Part shown: piece by piece, positions 16,199 through 26,087 of the stretch
Layout: every line of letters begins with the position of its first letter
How positions within the stretch are numbered: the first letter of the stretch is position 1
Program-made: the position numbers and the translations under genes
The notes under the pieces: generated by a model
Told to the model about the DNA's origin: nothing
Database searches by the model: none
The model's input: the letters and a program-made list of their open reading frames with translations, nothing else
DNA from: JAAYBG01 sp964411675
Lineage (GTDB): Bacteria; Bacillota_I; Bacilli_A; ML615J-28; CAG-698
Length of the DNA: 50,059 bases
Reading direction: 5' to 3'
NCBI GenBank assembly: GCA_964411675.1
Contig: CAYPLR010000007.1
Span: forward strand, 1 to 50,059

Positions 16199-16999
16199 TT
16201 ATTTGATTACCAAATACTGGTCTAGTATTTCTCTCAACCTTTCATTTGTCAATTCTAAATTGATAACTCCTGAAATTGTAACTGACACATTTCCTGTTTC
16301 TTCAGAAACAACAATGGTTAAAGCATCATATTTTTCACTAATACCAATCGCTGCACGATGACGAGTTCCAAAAGATTTTGGTATATCGTATTTATCTGTA
16401 GATGGAAAATATGCTCCAGCACACATAATCCTGTTTTTACGGATTATGATTGCACCATCATGGCAAGCTGTTCCGGGAGTAAATATCGTCGTTAAGATTT
16501 CTTGAGTAATGACAGCATTAATGGGAATTGCTTTTTCAATAAAAGTATTTAAACTATCTTCTCTTTCAAATGTTATTAATGCTCCGATGTGACGTTTTGA
16601 TAAGTAATCTGCCGTTTGAGTGATTGTATTAATAATGATTTGTTTTTCTTGAGCAGATGAAAATGCATTATCTACTTTCGACTTCACAAAAACTTCTTCC
16701 CATAGGTTCCTGATTTCTTGACTATAAATAATAATAAAGACTCCAATCATCCAAAAAGCGAAAACTCTAATGATTGTCTTAATTATTTTTAAATCAAATA
16801 AAAAAGTTAATAGGTAAATCAATAAGAAAATAACAAGAGCAAGAAGAAATTTTTTTGGTTTTATTCTTTTCTTAATTAAAAAATATAACCCAATAAACAC
16901 ACTCGTTACTAACAATAAATCGATTATTGCCTTAACAATCCCTAAAAAACTAAATTTGTCAGTATATTCTGATAAAATATCAATAAAACTATCAAACAT
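16199..16999 (-). CDS. cdaA: Diadenylate cyclase CdaA (c-di-AMP synthase)
   Basis: This membrane-bound enzyme makes c-di-AMP from two ATP; in Firmicutes it controls potassium and osmolyte balance and cell-wall stability. Three membrane segments fill residues 15-90. The DAC domain follows with both catalytic motifs intact: DGA (HDGAIII, about residue 180) and RHR (GTRHRAAIG, about residue 215). I start at the ATG at 16999 (266 aa); the GTG at 17008 lies within the Shine-Dalgarno AAGGTG. The usual partner genes cdaR and glmM do not follow; a terminator comes at once. Upstream it overlaps the ankyrin gene by 8 nt. Confidence 0.93.
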   Translation of the reverse strand: MFDSFIDILSEYTDKFSFLGIVKAIIDLLLVTSVFIGLYFLIKKRIKPKKFLLALVIFLLIYLLTFLFDLKIIKTIIRVFAFWMIGVFIIIYSQEIRNLWEEVFVKSKVDNAFSSAQEKQIIINTITQTADYLSKRHIGALITFEREDSLNTFIEKAIPINAVITQEILTTIFTPGTACHDGAIIIRKNRIMCAGAYFPSTDKYDIPKSFGTRHRAAIGISEKYDALTIVVSEETGNVSVTISGVINLELTNERLREILDQYLVIK

Positions 17000-17570
17000 C
17001 TTTTTCACCTTCTCTACTTAACATTAAATCTATTTGATTTTTTCTTTCTTGATCTAATTCTTGTTTACTCATAAGATATTGAATCATCTTTTCGTCTTTT
17101 TCTTCAATTGCATAATCAATTGGTAAGCAATTAACCTCATCTAACATATCAACATCAGCTCCATGCTCTACTAAATACTTAACTATTTCAATATTACCAT
17201 TTAAAGCTGCTAAATGAAGTGGCGTTTGTTCTTGAGATGCACCGATATTCAAATCACATCCACTATTTACCAGACTCCTAATAAATTTTAGTTTCCCTTC
17301 GTTAACTGCTTTATGAAGTGGTGTATCACCATATTCATTTGCAATGTTTGTATTTACTCCAGCTTTAATAAATAAATTGAAAAGTTTAATATCATTTAGT
17401 TTCAAAGCAACATGAAGTAATGTTTGACCTAAGTATCCTTGTGTACTGATATCGATATCTTCTTCTTTTAATTTGGATAGTGTACTTTTGATATAAAAAT
17501 AGCGATGGGGATCTTGCTTAACCGTATCAACAAATTCTTTGAATTTCTTTTTATCACCACGTTTAATCAT
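16992..17570 (-). CDS. Ankyrin-repeat protein
   Basis: A 192-residue soluble protein made largely of about four ankyrin repeats (residues about 45-170): GQTLLHVALKLNDIKLF, GDTPLHKAVNEGKLKFI, EQTPLHLAALNGNIEIV and a weaker final repeat. Such repeats bind partner proteins. I start at the ATG at 17570, which overlaps the stop of the upstream helicase-like gene (ATGATTAA) and has GAGG 9 nt upstream. The frame is open to 17636, which would overlap further. It is coupled by overlap to both neighbours, so it may bind the upstream ATPase or the cyclase; this is inference. Stop is TGA. Confidence 0.85.
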   Translation of the reverse strand: MIKRGDKKKFKEFVDTVKQDPHRYFYIKSTLSKLKEEDIDISTQGYLGQTLLHVALKLNDIKLFNLFIKAGVNTNIANEYGDTPLHKAVNEGKLKFIRSLVNSGCDLNIGASQEQTPLHLAALNGNIEIVKYLVEHGADVDMLDEVNCLPIDYAIEEKDEKMIQYLMSKQELDQERKNQIDLMLSREGEKDV

Positions 17571-20500
17571 TTCTAATAGCCTCAACAATTTTTTTCGCTG
17601 TATAATCCAGCCCATGGAGCAATGTAGTTTTTTCAATAACTACTATTTCCCAACCATTTTTAATGCTTGCACAATATTTTTCACGATAAATGTTCATTAT
17701 CTCTATTCGGTTAAACTCATCGAATAAAACGATAACCCCATATAAAATATCATCCTTTTTCAAGATTAAATTCATACTATCATTATTTTCATAAACCTCA
17801 TAGCCATATTTTTTTATTTCTTGTGCTAGTAATTCTTTACTAGTTACGTTGAAGTTTTGTGAGAAAATTTGGTTGTATCCATCTAGAATATCTCTTAAAC
17901 CAGCAGCAAACTTAAAATCTTGCTCTTCTTGCAAAATTTTATTATTGTCATAGATAATAACTTTTTTCTTGCATAACAACAAATTATCTAACATATTATC
18001 ATAAATATAATCAATATCAACCATATAGTAATCTTCATAATCAATGATGTTGTAATCAGCATCAATAAGATATCCATTAGCAAGATCACAAATATTAATA
18101 TTGTTTTTGAAGAAATGATTGATTTGTATGAAATTGTAGTTCTTTTTATTAAGCATTTTAGATAATTCTTGATAAGTAGATTGTTGTTTTGTTAAATTCT
18201 TAATAAAATAATTAATCTTTACATTCTCGTCGTTTACCAACAATTCTAAAATATAGTCATTGATGTTTTTCTCAATGATTACAAGGCCAATATTTGCTGA
18301 GTAACTATTATGGAATATTCCTCTTTGGCCTTTCATAAAATGAATTAGTCCCTTAGGAGTTAAAGAGTATCGATAATCAAGATAGAACTTTTGGGTGTTT
18401 TTAATGATAGAAATTAGATTATTGGAAATAGATTCATGTAATTGGTACTCTCCCGAAATAATAACCTGTGCCTTTGTTTGTGATAAAAACTGAAGATTAG
18501 AGCTTGGAATATGAGCATCATCAACGATAATCAAATCAAAATCATCTACATTAATATATTTTTCAACTAGTTTAGTGTTTCCAAGGAAAATATGTTTTAT
18601 TCCTTTTGTTCGACGAATGTAGTTTTGATAATCTAGATTCTTTAAACCATTTAAATTCACACGATGAAGACTAAATTTTCGGATGTCGTTTAAAACATTT
18701 TTAGCTTCTTGTTCAATAATACTTGTTTCAAGCAAATTAAGCTCTTGTAAATAAGTATTAATATCACTAATTTCCAATAAAATTTGATTGTTAGATAAAT
18801 ATCTATTATTTAATTCATTTAAATACATAAAGCAAAAATCAGCAACAATTTTATCTTTTCTCTTTGTTGTAATCACATATTTAATCAATTTCCCAAGTTT
18901 ATGCTTATTTAAAACACCAAATCCCTCTGTTATTATTAAATAATTTAATAATTCATCTTTTGAGTTTAATAGTTTATTGGTATACTCCAGTGTTTCTTCA
19001 AAGCCATTGTAGTAGTAACGAGAAATTCCATCTTTAAAAATCTTACAATACATTTTAAATATCTCTGTCAAAGCATTACCAATCTCTTTACATGTAGTAA
19101 TATGTGTTACGAGTAAATCGTGGCGTTTCAAATGAACACTATTGACAAAAAAGTTAAGGTTTTCAAAGCAATTCACATAATCTTCAAAATTTTGTATTAT
19201 TTTTGAAATTAATTGAATTTCTGTTTTTTCATTATTGTATAAGATGCCAAAAAGCCTTTTATATTTCTCATTATCTTTTAAATCATTAATTTTTTTGTTT
19301 TTCTCACGCATCATGTCACGAATATCCAAGTATGTTTCTGCTTTAATATAATCTTGTTCACTTGCTCTGATGACAAATAACATGCGGTCATTTGAAAAAT
19401 ATAAATTTTGAATGTATTTGAAGATATTATCTAGACTAAGTATTTTTTCGTATGTATTATTCCCTTGTATAATCAAATCATATTTTGATATATCTGTGAT
19501 TAAATCAAACAATTCTAAATATGCTTTCTTATACATTAATAATGTCTTTAAAAGTTTCTCATACTCTTCTGTTGCCATGACTTCTTTTTCTGTCAAGTGA
19601 TAAAGCATCTTGGTAATAATTCCTCGATATTCATAGCGAGTGATATTAGAAAAATACTCTTTTAGTGTATCAAGTTCTCCTAATAAATCATTATTAACAT
19701 CATATTTCACTTTTGTTAGATTGAAATATTGCTCTTTTAACTCTTTTAAGTGATGAGAAGCTTCAATATTTTTTTCCATTTCAAAAACAAAATCATCAAT
19801 CTTGACATTATTATATTTTTTACGTATGCCACCCAATGCTTTATTTCTAGTTACATTCGACTCGATTTTTTTTATTTCTTCGATGTTCTTTAAAACTATG
19901 AAACTTTCCTTTATCGTTAGCCCTGGATATTTTTCCCGAAAACTGTTTACAATTACCATAAGTTCATCGATTTCTACCGTGACTTTATTTAACTTATTAG
20001 TAAAAGAATCCTGTTGATTGTTTACTACTATATTTACTAATTTACGATTAATCTTATGCGTACTAACATAATTAATAAATTTAATGATTTCTTCTAAACC
20101 TTCATTTGTTTTCCAAAACTCCCAATTAGAAAAATCAAAGATTTTTTCAAGAGTCTTTAAAAAAATCTCTTTTTGGATTGCCCCTTTATTGATCTTAATT
20201 GTCACATTTTTACGATCAGCATTTAAACTATCGATATGATACAAATCATTTTGTTTAAAACATTTCTGAAAAACCACAGCAATTTCATTATCTATGTTGA
20301 TTGAATCTAGATTAATGTAACGCTGATTGCTATAATTATTGATTTCTTGTATTTTGTTAATTTCATTTTTTAGATTTTTATATTCTACTTGTGCTTCTTT
20401 AAATCCTTTTAATGTTTCTTCCAACCAACTATTTGGTACCAATGTGATATCTAAATTTTCTAAGTGGTATAAAACATTCTTCAGCATTGCATAATTTTCA

Positions 20501-21876
20501 ATCTTTTTTATTCCAAAATTGGTTTCAAAATAATTCTTCTCTTCTAAGAAAGTTTTAAAGCATCGATCTATTTGGTATATTAAAGTAATAATTTGATTGG
20601 GATACTTAACATTATTTAAAAATGGAATTTCTTTCCATATACTTTCTTTAAAGTTATCTATTTTTAATAATGCTCCTTGAATTTTTTCTAGACTTGCTTT
20701 AATAGCAAAATATTCGTGTTTATACAAATCTTCAAGTTTGTCTATTTCTATCTTTTCAGTTGATAAATCAGAGAATTTTAACAGTTCTTCCACTACTTCT
20801 GAATACTGAAAATTAGCTATTCTTCCATTCATAGCTGTTTCATATTGATTTAATTTTTCATAACGTTTAAATAAATCATCCTTTAATTCTTTTGTTGAAA
20901 AATAATTGCGCGGAGTAACCTCTATAGCATTAGTTTGTAAGTTTGTAAATGGTATTGATAAATCTGCAATATAATTTTCCATATTTATTTGCTTCATATA
21001 ATCAAGAATATCTGCTAACGTTTCTATCATATCAGAAATAAATAAAACTCGCTTTTCCTGATTTACTGCATTAATCATCACATCTTTTAGAACTGTTGTT
21101 TTTCCTGTACCAAGTCGGCCAACAATAGAAAAACTTTTTCCTAGAATTGCATTGATTAAAATCTCTCGTTGTTTTTTATTAAGTGGCAAGGAATAATAAT
21201 AATCTTCTAAGTCAGTTGAATATAATCGATCAGCCAGTTTATTTTCTATTTCCTTGTTTCTTTCCAGTTTTGAAAAATCAATTAATACATCTTTTTTTCT
21301 AATATCTCCATAGGTTAGATAGTTCTCTAAACTGATGCTAAATTCTTCATTGCGAGCGAAACTCATGCAGAATTGATCAATTGCATAAACACTATCTAAT
21401 TTGTTTACCCATAAAATACTACTCTTTGTAACTTCGGTTAAGGTAGATAATAATAATGGGTTTTCAATTGGAGAATTAACCAATTGAAAATAGATGCTTT
21501 CAGAAATGACGACCATATCAACAGGAATTAAAACAATTGGCATAAACACTTCTTTGTTGTCATTGTTTGTATATTTTAGAATTCCGTAGCTAATAAATAA
21601 TTGCTTTAGTTTGTCCTTATCAACAATATTTTTTAAATAGAGGTATGGTACCTTATTGTTTAAATCCTTATTTTGAATGTTCATTCGCCCAATACCAATA
21701 TTCTGAATAGAAAAATCAACAATATCATTGATGTTAATCATTTCATAATTAAGCAATTTTTCTAGAGCTTCATAATCAACATTTCCTAATTCAAGATAAG
21801 CGTCTGTACTAAATATACTTTTTAGATGTAAATTTTTAGATGATAGTTTCAAGTTAGTAGTAGTATCTCTAGTCAT
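17563..21876 (-). CDS. Large DUF4011-type superfamily 1 helicase-like protein, apparently degenerate
   Basis: The 1437-residue protein follows the DUF4011-helicase-endonuclease layout. N-terminus: PIVLIPVDM and NPLLLSTL match the DUF4011 core. Walker A GRLGTGKTT is near residue 252. A roughly 850-residue coiled-coil-rich insertion follows. Walker B LIIVDDAH is near 1114, then QVIISGEYQLHES as motif III. Further on, the region equivalent to the second RecA domain is poorly conserved: the usual LNVALTRAR motif VI reads DNLLLCKKKV, without its arginines. The final 90 residues resemble the Vsr-like nuclease domain of this family but lack an evident D-ExK set. ATP binding may remain while helicase and nuclease activity look lost. 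Start: GAGGTAAGGA then ATG. Confidence 0.75.
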   Translation of the reverse strand: MTRDTTTNLKLSSKNLHLKSIFSTDAYLELGNVDYEALEKLLNYEMININDIVDFSIQNIGIGRMNIQNKDLNNKVPYLYLKNIVDKDKLKQLFISYGILKYTNNDNKEVFMPIVLIPVDMVVISESIYFQLVNSPIENPLLLSTLTEVTKSSILWVNKLDSVYAIDQFCMSFARNEEFSISLENYLTYGDIRKKDVLIDFSKLERNKEIENKLADRLYSTDLEDYYYSLPLNKKQREILINAILGKSFSIVGRLGTGKTTVLKDVMINAVNQEKRVLFISDMIETLADILDYMKQINMENYIADLSIPFTNLQTNAIEVTPRNYFSTKELKDDLFKRYEKLNQYETAMNGRIANFQYSEVVEELLKFSDLSTEKIEIDKLEDLYKHEYFAIKASLEKIQGALLKIDNFKESIWKEIPFLNNVKYPNQIITLIYQIDRCFKTFLEEKNYFETNFGIKKIENYAMLKNVLYHLENLDITLVPNSWLEETLKGFKEAQVEYKNLKNEINKIQEINNYSNQRYINLDSINIDNEIAVVFQKCFKQNDLYHIDSLNADRKNVTIKINKGAIQKEIFLKTLEKIFDFSNWEFWKTNEGLEEIIKFINYVSTHKINRKLVNIVVNNQQDSFTNKLNKVTVEIDELMVIVNSFREKYPGLTIKESFIVLKNIEEIKKIESNVTRNKALGGIRKKYNNVKIDDFVFEMEKNIEASHHLKELKEQYFNLTKVKYDVNNDLLGELDTLKEYFSNITRYEYRGIITKMLYHLTEKEVMATEEYEKLLKTLLMYKKAYLELFDLITDISKYDLIIQGNNTYEKILSLDNIFKYIQNLYFSNDRMLFVIRASEQDYIKAETYLDIRDMMREKNKKINDLKDNEKYKRLFGILYNNEKTEIQLISKIIQNFEDYVNCFENLNFFVNSVHLKRHDLLVTHITTCKEIGNALTEIFKMYCKIFKDGISRYYYNGFEETLEYTNKLLNSKDELLNYLIITEGFGVLNKHKLGKLIKYVITTKRKDKIVADFCFMYLNELNNRYLSNNQILLEISDINTYLQELNLLETSIIEQEAKNVLNDIRKFSLHRVNLNGLKNLDYQNYIRRTKGIKHIFLGNTKLVEKYINVDDFDLIIVDDAHIPSSNLQFLSQTKAQVIISGEYQLHESISNNLISIIKNTQKFYLDYRYSLTPKGLIHFMKGQRGIFHNSYSANIGLVIIEKNINDYILELLVNDENVKINYFIKNLTKQQSTYQELSKMLNKKNYNFIQINHFFKNNINICDLANGYLIDADYNIIDYEDYYMVDIDYIYDNMLDNLLLCKKKVIIYDNNKILQEEQDFKFAAGLRDILDGYNQIFSQNFNVTSKELLAQEIKKYGYEVYENNDSMNLILKKDDILYGVIVLFDEFNRIEIMNIYREKYCASIKNGWEIVVIEKTTLLHGLDYTAKKIVEAIRND

Positions 21877-22086
21877 ATTCCTTACCTCATTATTATTATA
21901 TCAAAAAAAACGAAAAAGTAATATAGTATTTTAAATTTTTAAGAGTAAGTTTTTCAGTTTTTTTAATGAATATTTTCACTGAATAAGTGAAAAAACATCG
22001 CAAATATTTTCATGTTTTTTCTTCTTTTATTTTGCTTTTTTTCATAGTATAATTAGATATCGATTTTTTTAGAAAGGATTTTTGCT
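21877..22086. other. Divergent intergenic region before helicase-like gene and nrdJ
   Basis: On the minus strand TATAAT lies just upstream of the helicase-like gene (near 21895) without a clear -35. On the plus strand TATAAT at 22048-22053 with a poor -35 precedes nrdJ. An inverted repeat ttttcac-7nt-gtgaaaa at 21973-21993 sits between them. I see no B12 riboswitch and no clear NrdR box here. Confidence 0.45.
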
Positions 22087-24627
22087 ATGAACAATGTAGA
22101 TAGGGTTTTCTATACTGACCACATTATCGAGAAACTAAATAATGACATTCGAAACTTTTTTCCCCATTTATTTTTAATTGATAAAGAGAAAATGCATATG
22201 ACCTTTACTGGTGTATCTCGTCTAGTTTTACTAGATCGTTATGCACAAAAAGATATCAATCATAGTACAATAGGAATTGGCGATGTTGTTGTTTGCATCG
22301 TAAAAGACGATCCAAAATTTCCAACTAGAGGAATTGGTTATATTCGAGAAATCGATTTTGAATCTGGTTTTTTGTACATAGAAGTTGAAAAAGAATATGC
22401 AGCAATGAGTCTTGATATTGATGCAAGAGGAATTATTAAACGTCACCTAAATGAAGTAGATAAACCTCTAGAGTTGTTTTTTGAGCAAATCTGTCATCGA
22501 TTAGCAAACAACTTGGGCCAAGGCGAAAAATTAGAAGTCGTAACTGACTTTTATCATGAACTTTCTGAATTAAACCTTGTTCCAGCAGGAAGAGTTTTAT
22601 TTGGTGCTGGTTCAAATAGTGCCGTTACCTATTTTAATTGTTTTGTTATGCCTTTTATTCATGATTCACGAGGAGGAATTAGTATTCATCGCCAACAAGT
22701 TATGGAAATCATGTCTCGTGGAGGTGGAGTAGGTACAAATGGTTCTACACTAAGACCTAAAAATTCGCTTGCAAAAGGAGTAAATGGTAAATCAAGTGGT
22801 TCTGTAAGTTGGTTACATGATCTGTCTGAATTAACTCATCTAGTAGAACAAGGGGGTTCTCGTCGGGGAGCTCAAATGATTATGCTTGCAGATTGGCATC
22901 CAGATATTATTGAATTTATCATTAGTAAAATGCAAAATCCTAAAATTTTACAATTTTTAATCAACAATCTTACCGATGAAGATATTATCCGTGAAGCAAA
23001 AAATAAACTTAAATTTATACCTCTTACAAATGAAGAAACAGAAATATATGAAGCCTTAATCGATATAGAAGGAACACATCCTGGTACTGTAAGTAAGGCA
23101 ACCTTAGAAAGAGCACGAGAAATTTTATCTATCGGTGGAAAATACCAAGTAAATAACCCTGATTTTCTTTCTGGTGCTAATATCTCAGTTGCGATTACAA
23201 AAGAATTTATGTATGCTGTTGAAAACGACTTAGAATACCAATTAAAATTCCCTGATATTGATAACTATAGCCCTGGTCAAAAAGAAGCTTATAATCAAAA
23301 ATGGTCAGATCTTGGCGATGTTCGGGTATGGGAAAAAATGGGATATGGTGTTAAGGTATATAAAACCTTTAAAGCTCGAGAATTGTGGAACTTGATTAAC
23401 ATTTGTGCCACCTATTCAGCGGAACCCGGGATTTTCTTTATTGACAACGCTAACGATATGACCAACGCAAAAGCGTATGGCCAACAAGTAGTATGTACGA
23501 ATCCTTGTGGAGAACAACCTCTTGCACCATACTCTGTTTGTAACTTAGCAGCAATCAATCTGGCGAATATGGCTAATTACGAAACAAACGATGTCGATTG
23601 GGAGAAATTAAAGAAGACGATTGATGTGGCAATAAGGCTACAAGATAATGTTATCGATCGTACTACTTACTTCTTAGAAGAAAATAAAACGCAAGCCCTA
23701 GGAGAACGAAGAATTGGTCTCGGTGTTATGGGATTACACGATTTAATAATTTACTGTAATCTACGTTATGGTAGTAAAAAAGCGAATCGCTTTGTTGATA
23801 AATTATTTGAATTTGTGGCAACCAATGCCTATAATGCTTCCATTAATCTTGCAAAAGAAAAAGGAAGTTTCCCTTTCCTTGACCAATATGGCTCACGTGC
23901 AAAATTTGTTGAAAGTGGCTATATGAAGAAAATGCCTGCTCAAATCAGAGAAGACATTCTAAAATATGGTATTAGAAATTCACACTTATTGACAATTGCT
24001 CCAACGGGTTCTACCGGAACTATGGTTGGCGTATCTACTGGTCTTGAACCATACTTTGCTTTCAAATATTATCGTAGCGGTCGTTTAGGTAAATTCATGG
24101 AAGTGAATGCTCCAATTGTTGACAATTACATTAATCTTCATCCTGAATATGATATGAATCATCTACCAGATATCTTTGTCTCAGCAATGGAACTATCTGC
24201 TGATGAGCATGCTGATGTACAATGTATCATTCAACGTTGGGTTGACTCTTCTATTTCTAAAACGGTTAATGCACCAAAGGGTTATACAGTGGAAGATGTT
24301 GAAAAATTGTATATGCGCTTATATAAAGGCAAAGCGAAAGGTGGGACTGTTTATGTGGATGGCAGTCGTGACACTCAAGTTTTAACATTGAAGAAAGAGG
24401 ACAATCTTCCAAAACAAGTTGAACTTTCTGATTTGGGTATCGAGATTCAAGAAAATAAAGTGGAAAGAGAAAAGGATGAAATTAATCCTACTAACACGAA
24501 AGCCAATCGTAACATCGGTGTTGAAGTGGGAGATACTTGTCCGATTTGCCTTCAAGGAGTTGTTGAAGACATTGGTGGTTGTAATACATGCACTAACTGC
24601 AACGCTCAATTAAAATGTGGTTTATAA
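22087..24627 (+). CDS. nrdJ: Adenosylcobalamin-dependent (class II) ribonucleotide reductase
   Basis: This enzyme reduces ribonucleotides to deoxyribonucleotides using a radical generated from adenosylcobalamin, with no oxygen requirement and no second subunit. The 846 residues include the first redox Cys (YFNCFVMP, about residue 184), SRGGGVGTNGSTLR, the active-site block NPCGEQPLAPYSVCNL (C474, E476) and APTGSTGTMVGVSTGLEPYF. The C-terminus ends in a Cys-rich tail (CPIC...CTNCNAQLKCGL) typical of NrdJ, used for re-reduction. It links to the B12 ECF transporter at 5.3-8.8 kb. AGAAAGGA precedes the ATG. Confidence 0.95.
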   Translation: MNNVDRVFYTDHIIEKLNNDIRNFFPHLFLIDKEKMHMTFTGVSRLVLLDRYAQKDINHSTIGIGDVVVCIVKDDPKFPTRGIGYIREIDFESGFLYIEVEKEYAAMSLDIDARGIIKRHLNEVDKPLELFFEQICHRLANNLGQGEKLEVVTDFYHELSELNLVPAGRVLFGAGSNSAVTYFNCFVMPFIHDSRGGISIHRQQVMEIMSRGGGVGTNGSTLRPKNSLAKGVNGKSSGSVSWLHDLSELTHLVEQGGSRRGAQMIMLADWHPDIIEFIISKMQNPKILQFLINNLTDEDIIREAKNKLKFIPLTNEETEIYEALIDIEGTHPGTVSKATLERAREILSIGGKYQVNNPDFLSGANISVAITKEFMYAVENDLEYQLKFPDIDNYSPGQKEAYNQKWSDLGDVRVWEKMGYGVKVYKTFKARELWNLINICATYSAEPGIFFIDNANDMTNAKAYGQQVVCTNPCGEQPLAPYSVCNLAAINLANMANYETNDVDWEKLKKTIDVAIRLQDNVIDRTTYFLEENKTQALGERRIGLGVMGLHDLIIYCNLRYGSKKANRFVDKLFEFVATNAYNASINLAKEKGSFPFLDQYGSRAKFVESGYMKKMPAQIREDILKYGIRNSHLLTIAPTGSTGTMVGVSTGLEPYFAFKYYRSGRLGKFMEVNAPIVDNYINLHPEYDMNHLPDIFVSAMELSADEHADVQCIIQRWVDSSISKTVNAPKGYTVEDVEKLYMRLYKGKAKGGTVYVDGSRDTQVLTLKKEDNLPKQVELSDLGIEIQENKVEREKDEINPTNTKANRNIGVEVGDTCPICLQGVVEDIGGCNTCTNCNAQLKCGL

Positions 24628-24651
24628 AGATCTCAATTCGAGATCTTTTTT
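24627..24651 (+). terminator. Terminator of nrdJ
   Basis: 8-bp stem aagatctc/gagatctt with a 5-nt loop followed by TTTTTT. Confidence 0.85.
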
Positions 24652-24652
24652 C

Positions 24653-24681
24653 TTTACTATAAGGCATAATTTTGGTATAAT
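24653..24681 (+). promoter_or_regulatory. Promoter of MATE gene
   Basis: -35 TTTACT (24653-24658), 17-bp spacer, -10 TATAAT (24676-24681). The leader is short. Confidence 0.65.
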
Positions 24682-24701
24682 CATTAACTAGGTGATTAAC
24701 T

Positions 24702-26087
24702 ATGAATAGTAATGTAAAAAGCATTAAAATGCGAACAATGCCAATGGGAAAATTATTAGCAACGATGAGTTTGCCTGCCATCTTCTCCATGTTTGTACAA
24801 GCGATGTATAATGTTGTTGATACCATGTATATTTCTCGTTATGATGTTGGTGAAGATAATATGATCACTGCTCTAGGTTATGCTTTCCCAATGCAAATGA
24901 TTATGCTAGCATTATCACTAGGAATTGGAATTGGTTGCAACATTCTTATCTCAAGAAAATTAGGAGAGAAACGCTCTATAGAAGCAGCAAATATTGCTCG
25001 TACAGGAATCATTATGGCTGTTGTGGCAGGGTTAGTTTTCTTTTTGCTTTCTTTTTTCTTACCTAAAATATTTTTAAATTTAATGTCTAACATTGAAATT
25101 ATAAAAACATATGGCACTCAATACTTATCTATTGTAATGATGTTTAGTATTTTTAATTTTCTTGAGATTGGTATTACTAAAATGTTACAAGGAATGGGAA
25201 GAATGCTCATCCCAATGTTAGCACAATTAATTGGAGCAATTACTAACCTTATCCTTGATCCTATCTTTATTTTCACTCTTGATATGGGAGTAAGTGGAGC
25301 TGCTATTGCAACCATAATTGGTCAAGTTGTCGCCATGCTTTTTACTGTAAACTATATTAGTTTTAAGAAAGTTGACATTAGTTTTAATTTTAAAAGCTAT
25401 AAATTTAAAGGCGAATATGTGAAAGAAATTACCAGAGCAGGAATTCCCTCTATGGTAATGAATTCAATTGCTGCTTTTACAAATATTATTTTAAATAACA
25501 TATTAAAAATGTTGAATCCAGAAGAAATTGCTAATGCAGTATTAACTATCTATTTTAAACTTCAAAGTTTCGTTTTTATGCCTATTTTTGGCTTAACTCA
25601 GGGAGGGTTACCTATTCTATCCTATAATTATGGAGCCAATATTAAATCGCGCTTTGTTACATGTGCTAAAATTTTAATTTCAGTCTCATTAACTCTAATG
25701 ACAATTGGCTTTCTTTTATTCCAAATATTCCCGAAAAACTTATTGGATATCCTTGGTCCAGAACCACAAACAATCGCCTTAGGTATTCCTGCTTTACGAA
25801 TCATTAGTTTTGTTTTCTTTCCAGCTGCTTTTGGTATTATTATGGTTTCTATCTTTCAGTCAATCGATCAAGGCTCAAAGGCATTGATTATGTCGCTATT
25901 AAGACAAGCTGCTTTTTTAATTCCTTTTGCCTTCATTCTAGGAAAAATCATAGGAGTAAATGGAGTGTGGCTTGCATTCCCAATTTCAGAAACTCTATGT
26001 TTAATTATATTTGCAGTTCCTTTAATAACACTGATTAAACAAAGTTTCGCAAGAAAAGATACTGAATTAATAAACACAATTGCTTAG
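24702..26087 (+). CDS. MATE-family multidrug/toxic compound efflux transporter
   Basis: A 461-residue polytopic membrane protein with about twelve hydrophobic segments. It belongs to the MatE family, as shown by the two repeated halves: LATMSLPAIFSMFVQAMYNVVDTMYISR in the first and ITRAGIPSMVMNSIAAFTNIILNN in the second, plus GLTQGGLPILSYNYGA. Such pumps expel cationic drugs or metabolites in exchange for Na+ or H+. The subgroup resembles the Firmicute NorM/DinF-like proteins; substrate unknown. The ATG has AGGTGA 8 nt upstream. It has its own promoter and a weak terminator. Confidence 0.9.
   Translation: MNSNVKSIKMRTMPMGKLLATMSLPAIFSMFVQAMYNVVDTMYISRYDVGEDNMITALGYAFPMQMIMLALSLGIGIGCNILISRKLGEKRSIEAANIARTGIIMAVVAGLVFFLLSFFLPKIFLNLMSNIEIIKTYGTQYLSIVMMFSIFNFLEIGITKMLQGMGRMLIPMLAQLIGAITNLILDPIFIFTLDMGVSGAAIATIIGQVVAMLFTVNYISFKKVDISFNFKSYKFKGEYVKEITRAGIPSMVMNSIAAFTNIILNNILKMLNPEEIANAVLTIYFKLQSFVFMPIFGLTQGGLPILSYNYGANIKSRFVTCAKILISVSLTLMTIGFLLFQIFPKNLLDILGPEPQTIALGIPALRIISFVFFPAAFGIIMVSIFQSIDQGSKALIMSLLRQAAFLIPFAFILGKIIGVNGVWLAFPISETLCLIIFAVPLITLIKQSFARKDTELINTIA

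Noticed and set aside
17563..21876. Defence-island helicase or mobile element
   Set aside because: No transposase, integrase, repeats or toxin genes nearby; base composition and neighbours look like ordinary chromosome.
22231..24826. Minus-strand and frame-shifted open frames over nrdJ and the MATE gene
   Set aside because: Low-complexity shadows of highly conserved coding sequence.
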